Assembly: GCF_014193425.1 (NCBI RefSeq)
Contig: NZ_JACHZG010000001.1
Coordinates: 3,100,001 to 3,164,000 of the forward strand
Direction of reading: 5' to 3'
Source of the DNA: Microlunatus antarcticus
Lineage (GTDB): Bacteria > Actinomycetota > Actinomycetes > Propionibacteriales > Propionibacteriaceae
Length of the DNA stretch: 64,000 nt
Part shown: piece after piece, positions 1-8,767 of the stretch
How positions within the stretch are numbered: the stretch's first letter is position 1
Layout: each line of letters begins with the position of its first letter
Program-made: the position numbers and the translations under genes
Notes under the pieces: generated by a model
What the model was told of the DNA's origin: nothing
Database searches by the model: none
Seen by the model: the letters and a program-made list of their open reading frames with translations, nothing else

Positions 1-2181
1 CCGACGGGCTACGGCCTCTACGAGCTCAACACCGAGGGCGTCCCGCCGCGCCTGCTGGAGGAGCCGGTCGCGTCCGGCTTCACGCACTTCCAGCAGTCGG
101 GGACGGGCGCGATCCGCAAGTACTACAACTACTTCCGCGTCACCCCGATGCTCGAGCCGCTCGACGCCCTCGGCACCAACTGGCCGATCTCGGACGAGGA
201 GGCCGAACCCGGCTACTACGCCTGCACCCTCGGCGCGGGCTCGCCCTCGGCCGCCGGCCCCCGGACCGGTGGGGAGGGCATCCGCTGCGAGCTCACGGTC
301 GGGCCCAAGAGCGCGGTCCACCGCTACACGTTCCCCGCCCACGCCGACGCGCGGCTGGTGATCGACTTCTCGATGGGCGGGCTGGCGATCCCGTACGGGG
401 CGACGGTCCCGCTGCGCGCGCACCTGGAGACGATCAGCCCCGGCGTCGCGAACGCCGAGATCGTCGTCGAGGGCACCCCGCTGGCCACGCACGTCGAGCT
501 CGACGGCGGCGACTGGCCGCAGCTGCTCTGGTACGACCGCCGCCTCATGCAGGGCGGCACCCGGATGGACTTCGACCGGATCCGCCCGACCACCCTGCGC
601 CCGTTCGGTCTGATGTGGCGCGGGCGGGCCGAGCCAGGCCAGGTCGTGGAGGTGCGCTTCGGCTTCTCGCTGCGCGGCACGGCGCAGGCGCGCATGAACC
701 TGCGGCGCGACAACGCCGCCCGCGAGCAGATCGAGGTCCGCCGGCCCGATCTCCCGGAGGACCCGACGCTCGCCGTCGCCGGACCGGCCGCGTTCGAGGG
801 CCGACGCGCCGGCACCGCCGCCGTGTGGCGCGAGCACCTGGCGCGGATCAGGGTCGAGACGCCGTCGGCGACGCGGCGCAAGATCTTCTCCAGCGCGCTC
901 TACCACGGGATGATCAAGCCCTGCTTCGCCGTCGACGAGAGCCCGTTCTGGCCCTCGAACGGGCCGTTTGCCTTCGACATCTGCACGATGTGGGACATCT
1001 ACCGCACGCAGCTGCCGCTGCTGACGGCGCTGTTCCCGGCCCGCGCGGTCGAGCTGGCGAACGCGCTGCTCAACGTCTGCGAGGAGGAGGGCAACCTCCC
1101 GATCGGCTACCGGATGGCCAAGGGCGTGGACCGCTTCTCGCGCCAGGGCAGCGCGCTGGCGCAGACGTTCCTGGCCGACCTGTGCACCCTCGGCCTGCCC
1201 GGCATCGACTGGGACTGGGCCCTGGTGCACATGGACAACGATCTCCGACGCGCGTACGGGGAGGAGTTCCTGCTCCGCGGCGTGGCCCACCCGGTCACGC
1301 ACACTCTCGACCTGGCCTTCGGCTACCACTGCACGGCCAAGGTCGCGCGCCACGTGGGCGACACGGCACTCGCCGGGCAGCTCGAGGAGCTCGCCACGCG
1401 GTGGGTGAACGCGTTCGACGCCGTCAGCGGCCTGCTCGTCGACTCCTCGTTCTACGAGGGCGGCAAGTGGAACTACTCGTTCCGCGTCCTGCACGACATG
1501 GCCGCGCGCATCGACCTCGCGGGCGGCGAGGACGCGTACCTGGCGATGCTCGACACGTTCTTCGGCTTCGGGGCGGGGGCGGTGACCCAGGTCGGCGAGC
1601 GCCCCAGCGTCGCCGAGCTCGCCGCCGGCTACGCCCTCAACCGCTTCGAGGGCCTCAACAACGAGCCCGACATGGAGGCCCCGTGGGCCTACCACTACCT
1701 CGGGCGCCCGGACCGGACCGCGGAGATCGTCCACGGGGTCGTCGAGAACATGTTCGGCCTCGGCCGCGGCGGGCTGCCCGGCAACGACGACTCCGGCGGC
1801 TTGAGCTCCTGGTACGTCTGGGCCAGCCTCGGGCTGTTCCCCGTCGCGGGCCAGGGCCTCTACCTGATCAACGCGCCGTCGTTCTCGTGGTCGCGCCTCC
1901 GGCTCGGCCGCGAGCAGCTCGACATCACCACCACCGGGTTCCTCGAGCCCGGCCCGGACCGCCCGCCGCAGTACGTCCAGTCCGTCCGGTTCAACGACCA
2001 GCCGTGGGAGCAGAGCTGGGTCTCGACCCGCGACCTGCACCGCGGCGGCACCCTGCAGATCGACCTCGGGCCCACGCCGTCCGCGTGGGGCACCACCACC
2101 CGACCCCCGTCCGTCACCCCACCCGGAGCCGGTCACCGCGAGCCCTCGGCCGCGCCCGTCCCCGTCACCACCACAGGCTGA
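1..2181 (+). CDS. GH92 family alpha-mannosidase, 5' truncated by window edge
   Basis: This is the C-terminal part of a glycoside hydrolase family 92 exo-alpha-mannosidase. The reading frame is open from base 1, so the start lies outside the window; 726 codons are visible. Family hallmarks seen are the NNEPDMEAPWAYHYLGRPD segment (about codon 553; in the family this Glu is the general acid) and GNDDSGGLSSWYVW (about codon 594; the Asp pair serves as base). These enzymes are calcium-dependent inverting exo-mannosidases acting on mannans or N-glycan mannose, usually exported. The Thr/Pro-rich tail after about codon 695 looks like a disordered end. The next gene is a glycosyltransferase 26 nt downstream, so the two may be co-transcribed. 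The family call is secure; the linkage specificity is not readable. Confidence 0.9.
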   Translation, partial: PTGYGLYELNTEGVPPRLLEEPVASGFTHFQQSGTGAIRKYYNYFRVTPMLEPLDALGTNWPISDEEAEPGYYACTLGAGSPSAAGPRTGGEGIRCELTVGPKSAVHRYTFPAHADARLVIDFSMGGLAIPYGATVPLRAHLETISPGVANAEIVVEGTPLATHVELDGGDWPQLLWYDRRLMQGGTRMDFDRIRPTTLRPFGLMWRGRAEPGQVVEVRFGFSLRGTAQARMNLRRDNAAREQIEVRRPDLPEDPTLAVAGPAAFEGRRAGTAAVWREHLARIRVETPSATRRKIFSSALYHGMIKPCFAVDESPFWPSNGPFAFDICTMWDIYRTQLPLLTALFPARAVELANALLNVCEEEGNLPIGYRMAKGVDRFSRQGSALAQTFLADLCTLGLPGIDWDWALVHMDNDLRRAYGEEFLLRGVAHPVTHTLDLAFGYHCTAKVARHVGDTALAGQLEELATRWVNAFDAVSGLLVDSSFYEGGKWNYSFRVLHDMAARIDLAGGEDAYLAMLDTFFGFGAGAVTQVGERPSVAELAAGYALNRFEGLNNEPDMEAPWAYHYLGRPDRTAEIVHGVVENMFGLGRGGLPGNDDSGGLSSWYVWASLGLFPVAGQGLYLINAPSFSWSRLRLGREQLDITTTGFLEPGPDRPPQYVQSVRFNDQPWEQSWVSTRDLHRGGTLQIDLGPTPSAWGTTTRPPSVTPPGAGHREPSAAPVPVTTTG

Positions 2182-2207
2182 AGAGCAGCAGGCTGAGAGG
2201 AGCCGGA

Positions 2208-3548
2208 ATGACCCCGCCCCTGGAAGGTTCCCGTCCGCCGCGACGTCGCCGGCCCCGCGCCCGTACGCGGCGCCGCCTGGTGATCGTCGTCCGTGCCGAC
2301 CCGGTCATCTGCGGCCACTCCGGCGAGGCGCGCAACCTCGCCGAGGCGGCGCTGCTGCGCGGCTTCAGCGAGGTGAAGATCGTGACCTGGCCGGTCGAGC
2401 GCCTCGTCGCCGCGGGCCTGCCGCTCAAGCCGCTGGAGAGCGTCCAGCCCTACAGCGACGGCATCGAGGTCGAGCGGCCCGAGCCCGTGGGCGACTACCG
2501 CGTGCCGGACGGGCGCTACCTGTCGGGCCTGGTCGGCCGGCTGGTCGAGCTGTTCACCGACGGCGTCCCGACCGTGGCGATGTCGCTGTACCTCAGCCCG
2601 CACACGCTCGCGGTGAGCGAGGCCGTCCGGGTCGCGCGGGAGACCGGGCTGCCGGTGAACGTGACGACCATCGCCGAGGCCGTCGGCTCCGACGTGACCA
2701 ACGTCGTCCGCACCTGCGTGGAGAAGGAGCAGTTCGGCGCCGCCGCGCAGGTCCTGACCGCGTTCCTGGGCAGCGACGTGCCCGTCGCCGTCTCGGAGTA
2801 CACCCGCGACCTCGTCGTCTCCTCCGCCGAGGCGATCGACGCGCGGCACGGCACCCGCTTCGCCGACCGGTGCCGCGAGCGGGTCGCGATCTCGTACCCG
2901 GCGATCAACACGGCCGACTACCTGGACCTCGACCCGGCGGCCACCACCGAGGTCCTCGCCGCCCGCGGCCTGACGCCCGGCTCGTACGTGCTCTACCTCT
3001 CCCGGCTCGCGCGGGCCAAGGGCGTGGACGACCTCATCGCCGGTTTCGCGGCCAGCCCGACCGCCGCGGGCAAGACGCTCGTGATCGCCGGCAACGGTCC
3101 CGACGCGGCCGAGCTCCACGCGGTCGCCGCCGCCTCGAGCGCGGCCGACCGCATCCGCTTCCTCGACGACGTGAGCGACGACGAGAAGCCGGCCCTGATG
3201 GCCGGCTGCGCGACGTTCGTGCTGCCGAGCAAGCCGATGCCCGAGTTCGTCGAGACGTTCGGGATCGCCCTGGTGGAGAAGATGCTCGCCGGCGGCGGGC
3301 CCGTCATCACGTGCGACACCGGCGGGATCGGCGAGGCCGTCGGCGAGACCGCGCTGATCGTCCCGGTCGAGGACCCGCAGGCCATCGCCGACGCCCTCGA
3401 CGAAGCCCTCGGCCTGCCCGACATCGAGCGCGAGATGATGGAGCTCGCGGCCCGCGACCACGCCCGCCAGTTCGACCGACTGACCGTCTTCGACCGGTTG
3501 CTCGCCCGTCTCCCCGCCCCGCAGGTCGCTGCCCTGGGCGCCTTCTGA
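2208..3548 (+). CDS. GT4-type glycosyltransferase
   Basis: This predicted cytosolic retaining glycosyltransferase of the GT-B fold (GT4/glycosyl transferase group 1) has 446 residues. The ATG at 2208 has a good ribosome site (GAGAGGAG, 2194-2201) and begins a very Arg-rich tail (residues 10-24), then a Rossmann-like N-terminal half. The C-terminal half has IAGNGPDAAEL (about residue 293) and an E-x7-E-type segment, EFVETFGIALVEKM (about 345), typical of nucleotide-sugar binding in this family. Donor and acceptor cannot be deduced. Its position behind a GH92 mannosidase hints at mannose or glycan metabolism, but that is inference. Confidence 0.85.
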   Translation: MTPPLEGSRPPRRRRPRARTRRRLVIVVRADPVICGHSGEARNLAEAALLRGFSEVKIVTWPVERLVAAGLPLKPLESVQPYSDGIEVERPEPVGDYRVPDGRYLSGLVGRLVELFTDGVPTVAMSLYLSPHTLAVSEAVRVARETGLPVNVTTIAEAVGSDVTNVVRTCVEKEQFGAAAQVLTAFLGSDVPVAVSEYTRDLVVSSAEAIDARHGTRFADRCRERVAISYPAINTADYLDLDPAATTEVLAARGLTPGSYVLYLSRLARAKGVDDLIAGFAASPTAAGKTLVIAGNGPDAAELHAVAAASSAADRIRFLDDVSDDEKPALMAGCATFVLPSKPMPEFVETFGIALVEKMLAGGGPVITCDTGGIGEAVGETALIVPVEDPQAIADALDEALGLPDIEREMMELAARDHARQFDRLTVFDRLLARLPAPQVAALGAF

Positions 3549-3564
3549 CCCCCATCCTCTTCCG

Positions 3565-3623
3565 GAAAGTGGTCACTCCGACCCCGGAACTGGCCTTGGA
3601 CGGGGCCCGGAGTGACCACTTTC
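3565..3623. terminator. 16-bp inverted repeat, possible terminator
   Basis: Perfect 16-bp arms GAAAGTGGTCACTCCG (3565-3580) and CGGAGTGACCACTTTC (3608-3623) enclose a 27-base loop. It starts 16 bases after the glycosyltransferase stop and ends 26 bases before the next start. There is no U-tract, so it may be a non-canonical terminator or a REP-like element. The right arm shares CGGAGTGACCA with the repeat at 8750-8760. Confidence 0.6.
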
Positions 3624-3649
3624 GGGACAGGTCGGGCCACACTGGGGCG

Positions 3650-3940
3650 GTGCCCGACACCGCCCCGTCCCCGCTGCGCGCCCGCCTCGAGGTCGTGAGC
3701 CGGCCCGCGCTCGTCCGGCTCACCGCCCTGCCCAAGCAGGCCGTCCCGCTGGCGACGGTCGCGCTCTTCGCCGTCGCCGTCCTCGCCCCGGCACCGGTGG
3801 CGCTGGTGGCGCTCGTGCTCATCGGGCTGTTCCTGGTCTGGCTGACGTTCCTCGCCTGGCCGGCCCTCAGCGCCGGCGGCAAGCTCATGCGCCTGGTGAT
3901 GGTCGGGCTGGTCGTCGTCCTCGGAGCCACCCGCTTCTGA
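3650..3940 (+). CDS. Small membrane protein (DUF6703-like)
   Basis: A 96-residue protein starting at GTG 3650. After a short polar N-terminus with several Arg/Pro it has two closely spaced hydrophobic segments (about residues 36-50 and 50-68) and a third near the C-terminus (about 82-92). The size and layout resemble small actinobacterial integral membrane proteins annotated as DUF6703, but I cannot confirm the family. No enzymatic motif is visible and the function is unknown. The start is chosen because GTG lies just after the inverted repeat and only Arg-rich shadow sequence lies upstream; there is no convincing ribosome site. Confidence 0.55.
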   Translation: MPDTAPSPLRARLEVVSRPALVRLTALPKQAVPLATVALFAVAVLAPAPVALVALVLIGLFLVWLTFLAWPALSAGGKLMRLVMVGLVVVLGATRF

Positions 3941-3978
3941 GGGGGTGACGAGCCGGCGCAGCAGACCCTAGGATGCGG

Positions 3979-4004
3979 CTGAGAAAGCACCGCGCTTCTC
4001 TCAG
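3979..4004 (+). promoter_or_regulatory. -10 box and 5'-UTR hairpin before secreted-protein gene
   Basis: TAGGAT (3969-3974) fits the actinobacterial TANNNT -10. Right after the expected transcript start, CTGAGAAAGC (3979-3988) can pair with GCTTCTCTCAG (3994-4004) with one bulged base. It could act in the leader of the gene at 4042 or end the upstream gene's transcript. This is inference only. Confidence 0.3.
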
Positions 4005-4041
4005 TTGCTTGCGCGGCCCACTCCGCCCCCGAGGAGCTCCC

Positions 4042-4797
4042 GTGCACCGCTTCGTCTCCGCTCTTGTCACGACCACGCTGGCCGCCGGTCTGCTGACCGT
4101 CGCCCCGGCGGCCTGGGCGGACGACTGCCCCGACCCGGGTGCGCCGATCACCGGCGTCTCCCCCACCCCTGACGACGTGGTCCTCGGGCCGCTGGCCTCG
4201 ACGTCGACGCGGGTGTTCGTCGACGGCTACGCCGGGTGCTTCAGCTCCTTCGAGAACCCGTACGTCCGCGTGCTGGCGCCGCACCGCGAGATCATCGTCG
4301 ACCTCTCGGAGGGCCCCCCGCCGTTCGACGGCGGCGTGGAGTACGAGGGCCAGCTCACGATCGACACCTCCGAGCTGGAGGACGCCGACGCGGGCACCTG
4401 GCTGCTCTCCTTCGAGGCCGAGGGTCGCCGCTACGCCGAGCGCAGCTTCAGCGTGCGCCGGGCCAGCACGTTGTCGTTCAACGCCGGCCCGGAGCCCGTC
4501 CGACGCAAGGTCACCTTCGCCGGCAAGCTGCGCCGCGCGAGCTGGGAGCGGAGCCGCTTCGAGGGCGTGAAGGGCGAGCGGGTCCGCATCCTGCGCCTCG
4601 GCCCGGTCGAGACGCCGAACCCGAAGCGGGTCGCCCTGCTGACGACCGAGAAGAAGGGGAAGTACAGCAACAAGCAGCCCTTCCCCGGCACCGACCGCTA
4701 CCAGGCCACGTACGCCGGCACCGCGGCGGTCGCCGCCGTCAGCTCGCGGGTCGACGCCGTCGCCTCGCGGGCCGACGCCGTGAAGAGCGGAGGCTGA
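4042..4797 (+). CDS. Secreted hypothetical protein
   Basis: A 251-residue protein with a Sec signal peptide: a short basic start, a hydrophobic core (about residues 5-20) and an APAAWA-type cleavage site near residue 26, followed by DDCPDPG. GTG 4042 is preceded by GAGGAG (4031-4036). The mature part looks beta-rich and resembles an extracellular Ig-like or bacterial surface domain. Two cysteines near the mature N-terminus (about residues 29 and 65) could form a disulfide. The C-terminus repeats the motif SRVDAV/SRADAV. I do not recognise the family. It stands alone, with a PepSY lipoprotein gene convergent downstream. Confidence 0.7.
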   Translation: MHRFVSALVTTTLAAGLLTVAPAAWADDCPDPGAPITGVSPTPDDVVLGPLASTSTRVFVDGYAGCFSSFENPYVRVLAPHREIIVDLSEGPPPFDGGVEYEGQLTIDTSELEDADAGTWLLSFEAEGRRYAERSFSVRRASTLSFNAGPEPVRRKVTFAGKLRRASWERSRFEGVKGERVRILRLGPVETPNPKRVALLTTEKKGKYSNKQPFPGTDRYQATYAGTAAVAAVSSRVDAVASRADAVKSGG

Positions 4798-4822
4798 CGA
4801 CCCGCGAGGCGACCGGGCGGGG

Positions 4823-5485
4823 CTAGCGGTCCTGGATCACGTCGCCGGTGCCGGCGTCGAGGGTGACCTCGCGCTCGCCACCGCCGGCCGCCCGCACCTC
4901 GGCGTCCCAGACGACCCGGCCGCGGTCGGTGTCGAGCTTGAGCTCGCTGATGGTGCCGCCGGCGACGGTGCTCGGCAGGGCGTCCACCGCGGCGGCGTAG
5001 TCGAGCTTTGCGCCTGCGACGCGGGCCAGGTTCTCGCGCCGGTCGCCGGCGTCCTGGCGGTCGAGCGCAGACGTCCGGACCACGCTGGCGCCGTCGGCGC
5101 TGACGTCGACGTCCTGCTCGTCGCCGTCACCGTTGACGAGCTGGACCTCCCACACCGTCGTGCCGCCGTCGGTGTCGGTCTCGATCGAGACGAGCGTGGA
5201 GCCCGAGACCTCGGCGACCGCGGTCTTCCCGGCGGCGACGAGCGCGGCGCCGTTGCCCGCGGTCGAGGACGCCGTGGCGCTCGGCGTGCTGCTCGGGGCG
5301 GCGCTGTCGGCCGGGGGCGGCGGGGCCGAGGTCGAGCTGGAGGGGGCCGGTGCGGTGGCCGGCGACTCCGTGGTGTCGGCGCCGCAGCCGACGAGCGCGA
5401 AGGCGGCGAGGCCGGCCACGGTGACGGCGCCACGGCGCAGCGGCCGGACGTGGGAGCGGACGAGGGGCGAGGCGAGAGGTCCCAT
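4823..5485 (-). CDS. PepSY-domain lipoprotein
   Basis: A 220-residue predicted lipoprotein. A basic N-terminus and hydrophobic core end in the lipobox LVGC (Cys about residue 34), followed by a Ser/Thr/Ala/Pro-rich linker to about residue 75. The rest has two PepSY-like units, each alternating strands with a conserved VWEVQLV or VVWDAEV core and an ...AGTGDVIQ ending, a domain found in extracytoplasmic proteins and protease inhibitors. It is therefore likely anchored outside the membrane, partner unknown. ATG 5485 is preferred over GTG 5488 because a TAATCT -10 lies 6 nt upstream, giving a leaderless transcript. Confidence 0.8.
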   Translation of the reverse strand: MGPLASPLVRSHVRPLRRGAVTVAGLAAFALVGCGADTTESPATAPAPSSSTSAPPPPADSAAPSSTPSATASSTAGNGAALVAAGKTAVAEVSGSTLVSIETDTDGGTTVWEVQLVNGDGDEQDVDVSADGASVVRTSALDRQDAGDRRENLARVAGAKLDYAAAVDALPSTVAGGTISELKLDTDRGRVVWDAEVRAAGGGEREVTLDAGTGDVIQDR

Positions 5486-5491
5486 CACGGC

Positions 5492-5497
5492 AGATTA
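5492..5497 (-). promoter_or_regulatory. -10 box (TAATCT) of PepSY gene, leaderless
   Basis: On the minus strand TAATCT (5497 to 5492) matches TANNNT and ends 6 nt before ATG 5485, the spacing expected for a leaderless actinobacterial mRNA. No clear -35 is seen. Confidence 0.45.
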
Positions 5498-5530
5498 GGT
5501 AGACCGTTCAACTCTCCATAGCCCTTCGCA

Positions 5531-6358
5531 CTACTGCGGCGGGACCTCGTTCGGGACCGCTCCGCCGTAGCGACGGTCGCGGTCGGCGTACAGCTGGATC
5601 GCGTGCCACAGGTCGCGCCGGTCGAAGTCGGGCCAGAGCCGGTCGAGGAACACGAGCTCGGCGTACGCGCTCTGCCAGAGCAGGAAGTTCGACGTGCGCT
5701 GCTCGCCGGAGGACCGGACGAACAGGTCGACGTCGGGGATCTCCGGCTCGTCGAGGTACCGCCGGAAGCGTTCCTCGGTGAGCTTGGCCGGGTCCAGCCG
5801 CCCGGCGGCCGCGTCGGTCGCGATCGCCCGGACGGCGTCGACGATCTCGGCGCGCCCGCCGTAGTTCACGCAGAACTGCAGGGTCAGCACGTCGTTGTCG
5901 ACCGTCTGCGCCTCCGCGCTCTCGAGCTCGGAGATCACGCTGCGCCACAGCCGCGGCCGACGCCCGGCCCAGCGCACCCGGACGCCCATCGCGTCGAGCT
6001 GGTCGCGCCGACGGTGGATCACGTCGCGGTTGAAGCCCATCAGCCACCGGACCTCCTCCGGCGAGCGCCGCCAGTTCTCGGTGGAGAACGCGTACGCCGA
6101 CAGGTACTTGACCCCGATCTGGATGGCACCCGAGATCACGTCGAAGAGCGCGTCCTCGCCGCGGGCGTGGCCCTCGGTGCGCGACAGACCCCTCTGCTTG
6201 GCCCAGCGCCCGTTGCCGTCCATGACGATCGCGACGTGCTGCGGAACCTTCGCGGCGTCGATCGCCGGCGGGAGCGCGCCCTCGCGATGCGGGGCGGGCG
6301 GGCCGGGCGGACCCGTGCGCCGCGCCGCCGGCTCTCTCTTCCGGGACAGTCTTGGCAC
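5531..6358 (-). CDS. uppS: Isoprenyl transferase (undecaprenyl diphosphate synthase type)
   Basis: A cis-prenyltransferase that elongates allylic diphosphates with IPP to make the C50-C55 lipid carrier for cell-wall synthesis; it acts at the membrane face. It has 275 residues from GTG 6358. Seen: the catalytic Asp motif [12 protein letters not shown] (Asp about residue 47), [12 protein letters not shown], and the C-terminal signature [18 protein letters not shown]. The family normally has RTSGEQR, so Thr to Ser is a mild variant. The first 35 residues are a Pro/Arg-rich extension typical of actinobacterial members. It is divergent from recO with 18 bases between start codons and appears leaderless. 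Confidence 0.96.
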   Translation of the reverse strand: MPRLSRKREPAARRTGPPGPPAPHREGALPPAIDAAKVPQHVAIVMDGNGRWAKQRGLSRTEGHARGEDALFDVISGAIQIGVKYLSAYAFSTENWRRSPEEVRWLMGFNRDVIHRRRDQLDAMGVRVRWAGRRPRLWRSVISELESAEAQTVDNDVLTLQFCVNYGGRAEIVDAVRAIATDAAAGRLDPAKLTEERFRRYLDEPEIPDVDLFVRSSGEQRTSNFLLWQSAYAELVFLDRLWPDFDRRDLWHAIQLYADRDRRYGGAVPNEVPPQ

Positions 6359-6365
6359 GCTTGGG

Positions 6366-6371
6366 ACAATA
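6366..6371. promoter_or_regulatory. Shared bidirectional -10 region of uppS and recO
   Basis: Minus-strand TATTGT (6371 to 6366) ends 7 nt before uppS GTG 6358. Plus-strand GACAAT (6365-6370) ends 6 nt before recO GTG 6377. Both genes would be leaderless and read from one overlapping -10 core. TATTGT fits TANNNT; GACAAT is a weaker match. Confidence 0.45.
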
Positions 6372-6376
6372 ACGGG

Positions 6377-7117
6377 GTGCCCACCTACCGCGACCACGCC
6401 GTGGTGCTGCGGACGCACAAGCTGGGCGAGGCCGACCGCATCATCACGCTGCTGAGCCGCGGCCGGGGCAAGGTCCGCGCCGTCGCCCGCGGGGTCCGGC
6501 GGACCTCGTCGAAGTTCGGCGCGCGGCTCGAGCCGTTCAGCCACATCGACGTCCAGCTCGCCACCGGGCACTCCCTCGACGTCGTCGCCCAGGTCGAGTC
6601 GCTGGACGCCTTCGGCGGGCCGCTGAGCGCCGACTACCCCGCGTACACGGCGGGTCAGGTCATGCTCGAGACGGCCGACCGGCTCGTCGTCGAGGAGGGC
6701 GAGCCCGCGCTGCAGCACTACCGGCTGCTCGTCGGCGCGCTCCGCGCCCTGGGCTCGGGCACCTCCGACGGACCGCGGCCGCCGACCCTGGTGCTCGACT
6801 CCTACCTGCTGCGGGCCCTGTCCGTCGCGGGCTACGCGCCGTCGTTCCGCGACTGCGCGCTCTGCGGGCTCGAGGGCCCGCACGCGGCCTTCTCCCCCTC
6901 GGCCGGCGGCGCCGTCTGCGAACGCTGCCGCCCGCCCGGCTCGGCCCGGCCCTCGCCGGACACCCTCGAGCTGCTCGGGGCCCTGCTCGAGGGGCGCTGG
7001 GCCGCGACCCGCGACGTCGCCCCGCGGGCCGCCCGCGAGGCCAGCGGGCTGACGTCGGCCTTCACCACGTGGCACCTCGACCGCTCGCTCCGCTCGATGG
7101 CGCATGTCGAGCGTTGA
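6377..7117 (+). CDS. recO: DNA repair protein RecO
   Basis: Recombination mediator of the RecFOR pathway, which helps load RecA on SSB-coated DNA. It has 246 residues, usual for actinobacteria. The N-terminal OB-fold begins [20 protein letters not shown], as in most RecO proteins. A zinc site is visible as CALC (about residues 160-163) and CERC (about 183-186). GTG 6377 is the only sensible start because only 6 nt separate it from a -10-like GACAAT. Its end overlaps the following peptidase gene by 14 bases, implying co-expression. Confidence 0.96.
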   Translation: MPTYRDHAVVLRTHKLGEADRIITLLSRGRGKVRAVARGVRRTSSKFGARLEPFSHIDVQLATGHSLDVVAQVESLDAFGGPLSADYPAYTAGQVMLETADRLVVEEGEPALQHYRLLVGALRALGSGTSDGPRPPTLVLDSYLLRALSVAGYAPSFRDCALCGLEGPHAAFSPSAGGAVCERCRPPGSARPSPDTLELLGALLEGRWAATRDVAPRAAREASGLTSAFTTWHLDRSLRSMAHVER

Positions 7118-8663
7118 CCCGCGCTGGCCGCCGCCCTCGACGGGCCCCGAACGGCTGACGTCCCGACCACGCCGCCCCGCGTACGTCTACCTCCTCGCCG
7201 CCGTCGTCACGCTCGCCCTCGTCGCGTCCCTGCTGCTGCCGCTCGGGCTCGCCGCCGTCTGGCGCCGCGTCGCACCGGACCTGTCGCCGGCGGCCTCAGG
7301 TCCGGCGAACGGTTCCGTGATCGACGGCTCGCGCGGCGTCGGGGACCCCTACTACCCCGGCGCGGGCAACGGCGGCTACGACGTCTCGCGCTACCAGATC
7401 GGGGTCAGCTGGGACCCGCGCACCGAGGTCCTGAGCGGCACCACGACGATCTCGGCGCGCTCCCTCCAGGGCCTCCACAGCTTCTTCCTCGACCTGCGCC
7501 TCAACATCACCGAGGTCACCGTCGACGGCCAGGACGCGGGCCTGGCCAAGGACGGCGACGCGAACTGGCGGGTCACGCCCGCCCAGCCGATCGCGGCCGG
7601 GGACGACTTCACGGTGGAGGTCGCGTACGACGGCGAGCCCGGCGACGTCACCGACACCGACGGCGGCCACCCCTGGACGCGCACCGGTCAGGAGTGGCTG
7701 GTCTCGGGCGAGCCGGAGAGCGCCGCGTGGTGGTTCCCCTCGAACGACCACCCCTCCGACCCGGCGCTCATGGACATCTCGATCCGCGTCCCGCGCGGCC
7801 TGCAGGCGGTCAGCGTCGGGCGCCTGGTCACCGCGGACAGCGGGACCGAGGCCGACTGGGACACCTGGCACTGGGTGTCGCGGCAGCCGATGGCGACCTA
7901 CCTGACCTTCGCCGCGATCGGCGGCTTCGCGCTGGAGCAGGGCGTGGTGGACGGCCTGCCGTACGTCTACGCGGTCAGCGACCAGCTGTCGGCCGACGAC
8001 CGGCGGACGGCGTTCGCCGCGCTCCAGACCTCCGCCGCGAAGGTCCGCGTGCTCGCCGGCCTCTTCGGGCCGTACCCCTTCACCGAGCTGGGCGGCATCG
8101 TCGTCGCCGACGCCGACCTGCCCTTCGACGGGCTGGAGGCGCAGACCCGACCGGTCTACAAGGCGCGCTCGATCGTCGACCCGCGCTACGCCGACGAGCT
8201 GGTGACCCACGAGCTCGCGCACATGTGGTTCGGCGACAACGTCACCGTGCGGCAGTGGAACGACATCTTCGACTCCGAGGCGTACGCGTCCTGGGCGGCC
8301 TGGGCCTGGCAGGAGCGCAACGGCGGCCCGACCGCACAGAGCGAGCTGACGCGGATCTTCGCCCGGGCCCGTGACGCCCGGGACTTCTGGCGCGTGACCA
8401 TGATCGACCCGGGCCGGCGGAACATGTTCACCACGGTCTACCTCCGCGGCCCGATGACGCTGCAGGCGCTGCGCAACGTGATGGGCGACGAGGCCTTCAC
8501 CCGGCTCAACGTCGAGTGGGCGCAGGACCCGGGCACCCGGAGCCTGGAGGACTGGATGGCCAAGGCGCAGTCCCTCACAGCGACCGACCTCGAACCGTTC
8601 TTCCAGGCCTGGATCTACGCCGGCGTCGCCCCCGCGCAGACGGCGGCCAACGGCCTCGCCTGA
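7104..8663 (+). CDS. M1-family zinc metallopeptidase, membrane-anchored
   Basis: A 519-residue gluzincin with one N-terminal membrane segment (about residues 27-52), so the catalytic part is probably extracytoplasmic. Zinc motif [10 protein letters not shown] starts near residue 369. The third zinc ligand is the Glu of DSEAYASW, 18 residues after the second His, where the family normally has NEGFA. The GAMEN-type exopeptidase motif is replaced by DGLEAQT. These changes are compatible with a divergent actinobacterial M1 subgroup of unknown substrate. ATG 7104 overlaps recO by 14 bases. A proline racemase gene converges downstream. Confidence 0.88.
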   Translation: MSSVDPRWPPPSTGPERLTSRPRRPAYVYLLAAVVTLALVASLLLPLGLAAVWRRVAPDLSPAASGPANGSVIDGSRGVGDPYYPGAGNGGYDVSRYQIGVSWDPRTEVLSGTTTISARSLQGLHSFFLDLRLNITEVTVDGQDAGLAKDGDANWRVTPAQPIAAGDDFTVEVAYDGEPGDVTDTDGGHPWTRTGQEWLVSGEPESAAWWFPSNDHPSDPALMDISIRVPRGLQAVSVGRLVTADSGTEADWDTWHWVSRQPMATYLTFAAIGGFALEQGVVDGLPYVYAVSDQLSADDRRTAFAALQTSAAKVRVLAGLFGPYPFTELGGIVVADADLPFDGLEAQTRPVYKARSIVDPRYADELVTHELAHMWFGDNVTVRQWNDIFDSEAYASWAAWAWQERNGGPTAQSELTRIFARARDARDFWRVTMIDPGRRNMFTTVYLRGPMTLQALRNVMGDEAFTRLNVEWAQDPGTRSLEDWMAKAQSLTATDLEPFFQAWIYAGVAPAQTAANGLA

Positions 8664-8681
8664 GGAGTCCACCCCCGGAGC

Positions 8682-8767
8682 GACCACTGGTCAGCCAGGT
8701 CGAGTGACCAGTGGTCACCTCGAGCCTGGTAGCCACCCGCCCACCCCCTCGGAGTGACCAGTGGTCA
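8682..8767. repeat. Three-copy ACCACTGGTCA inverted/direct repeat, possible bidirectional terminator
   Basis: Perfect 12-bp arms GACCACTGGTCA (8682-8693) and TGACCAGTGGTC (8705-8716) can form a hairpin. The second unit, GAGTGACCAGTGGTCA (8702-8717), recurs exactly at 8752-8767, where its last three bases are the reverse-strand stop codon of the racemase gene. It lies between convergent genes, so a two-way terminator is likely. Confidence 0.6.

Noticed and set aside
615-2207. In-frame upstream extension of the glycosyltransferase
   Set aside because: It is an Arg/Pro-rich shadow of the GH92 gene; the ATG at 2208 has a proper ribosome site.
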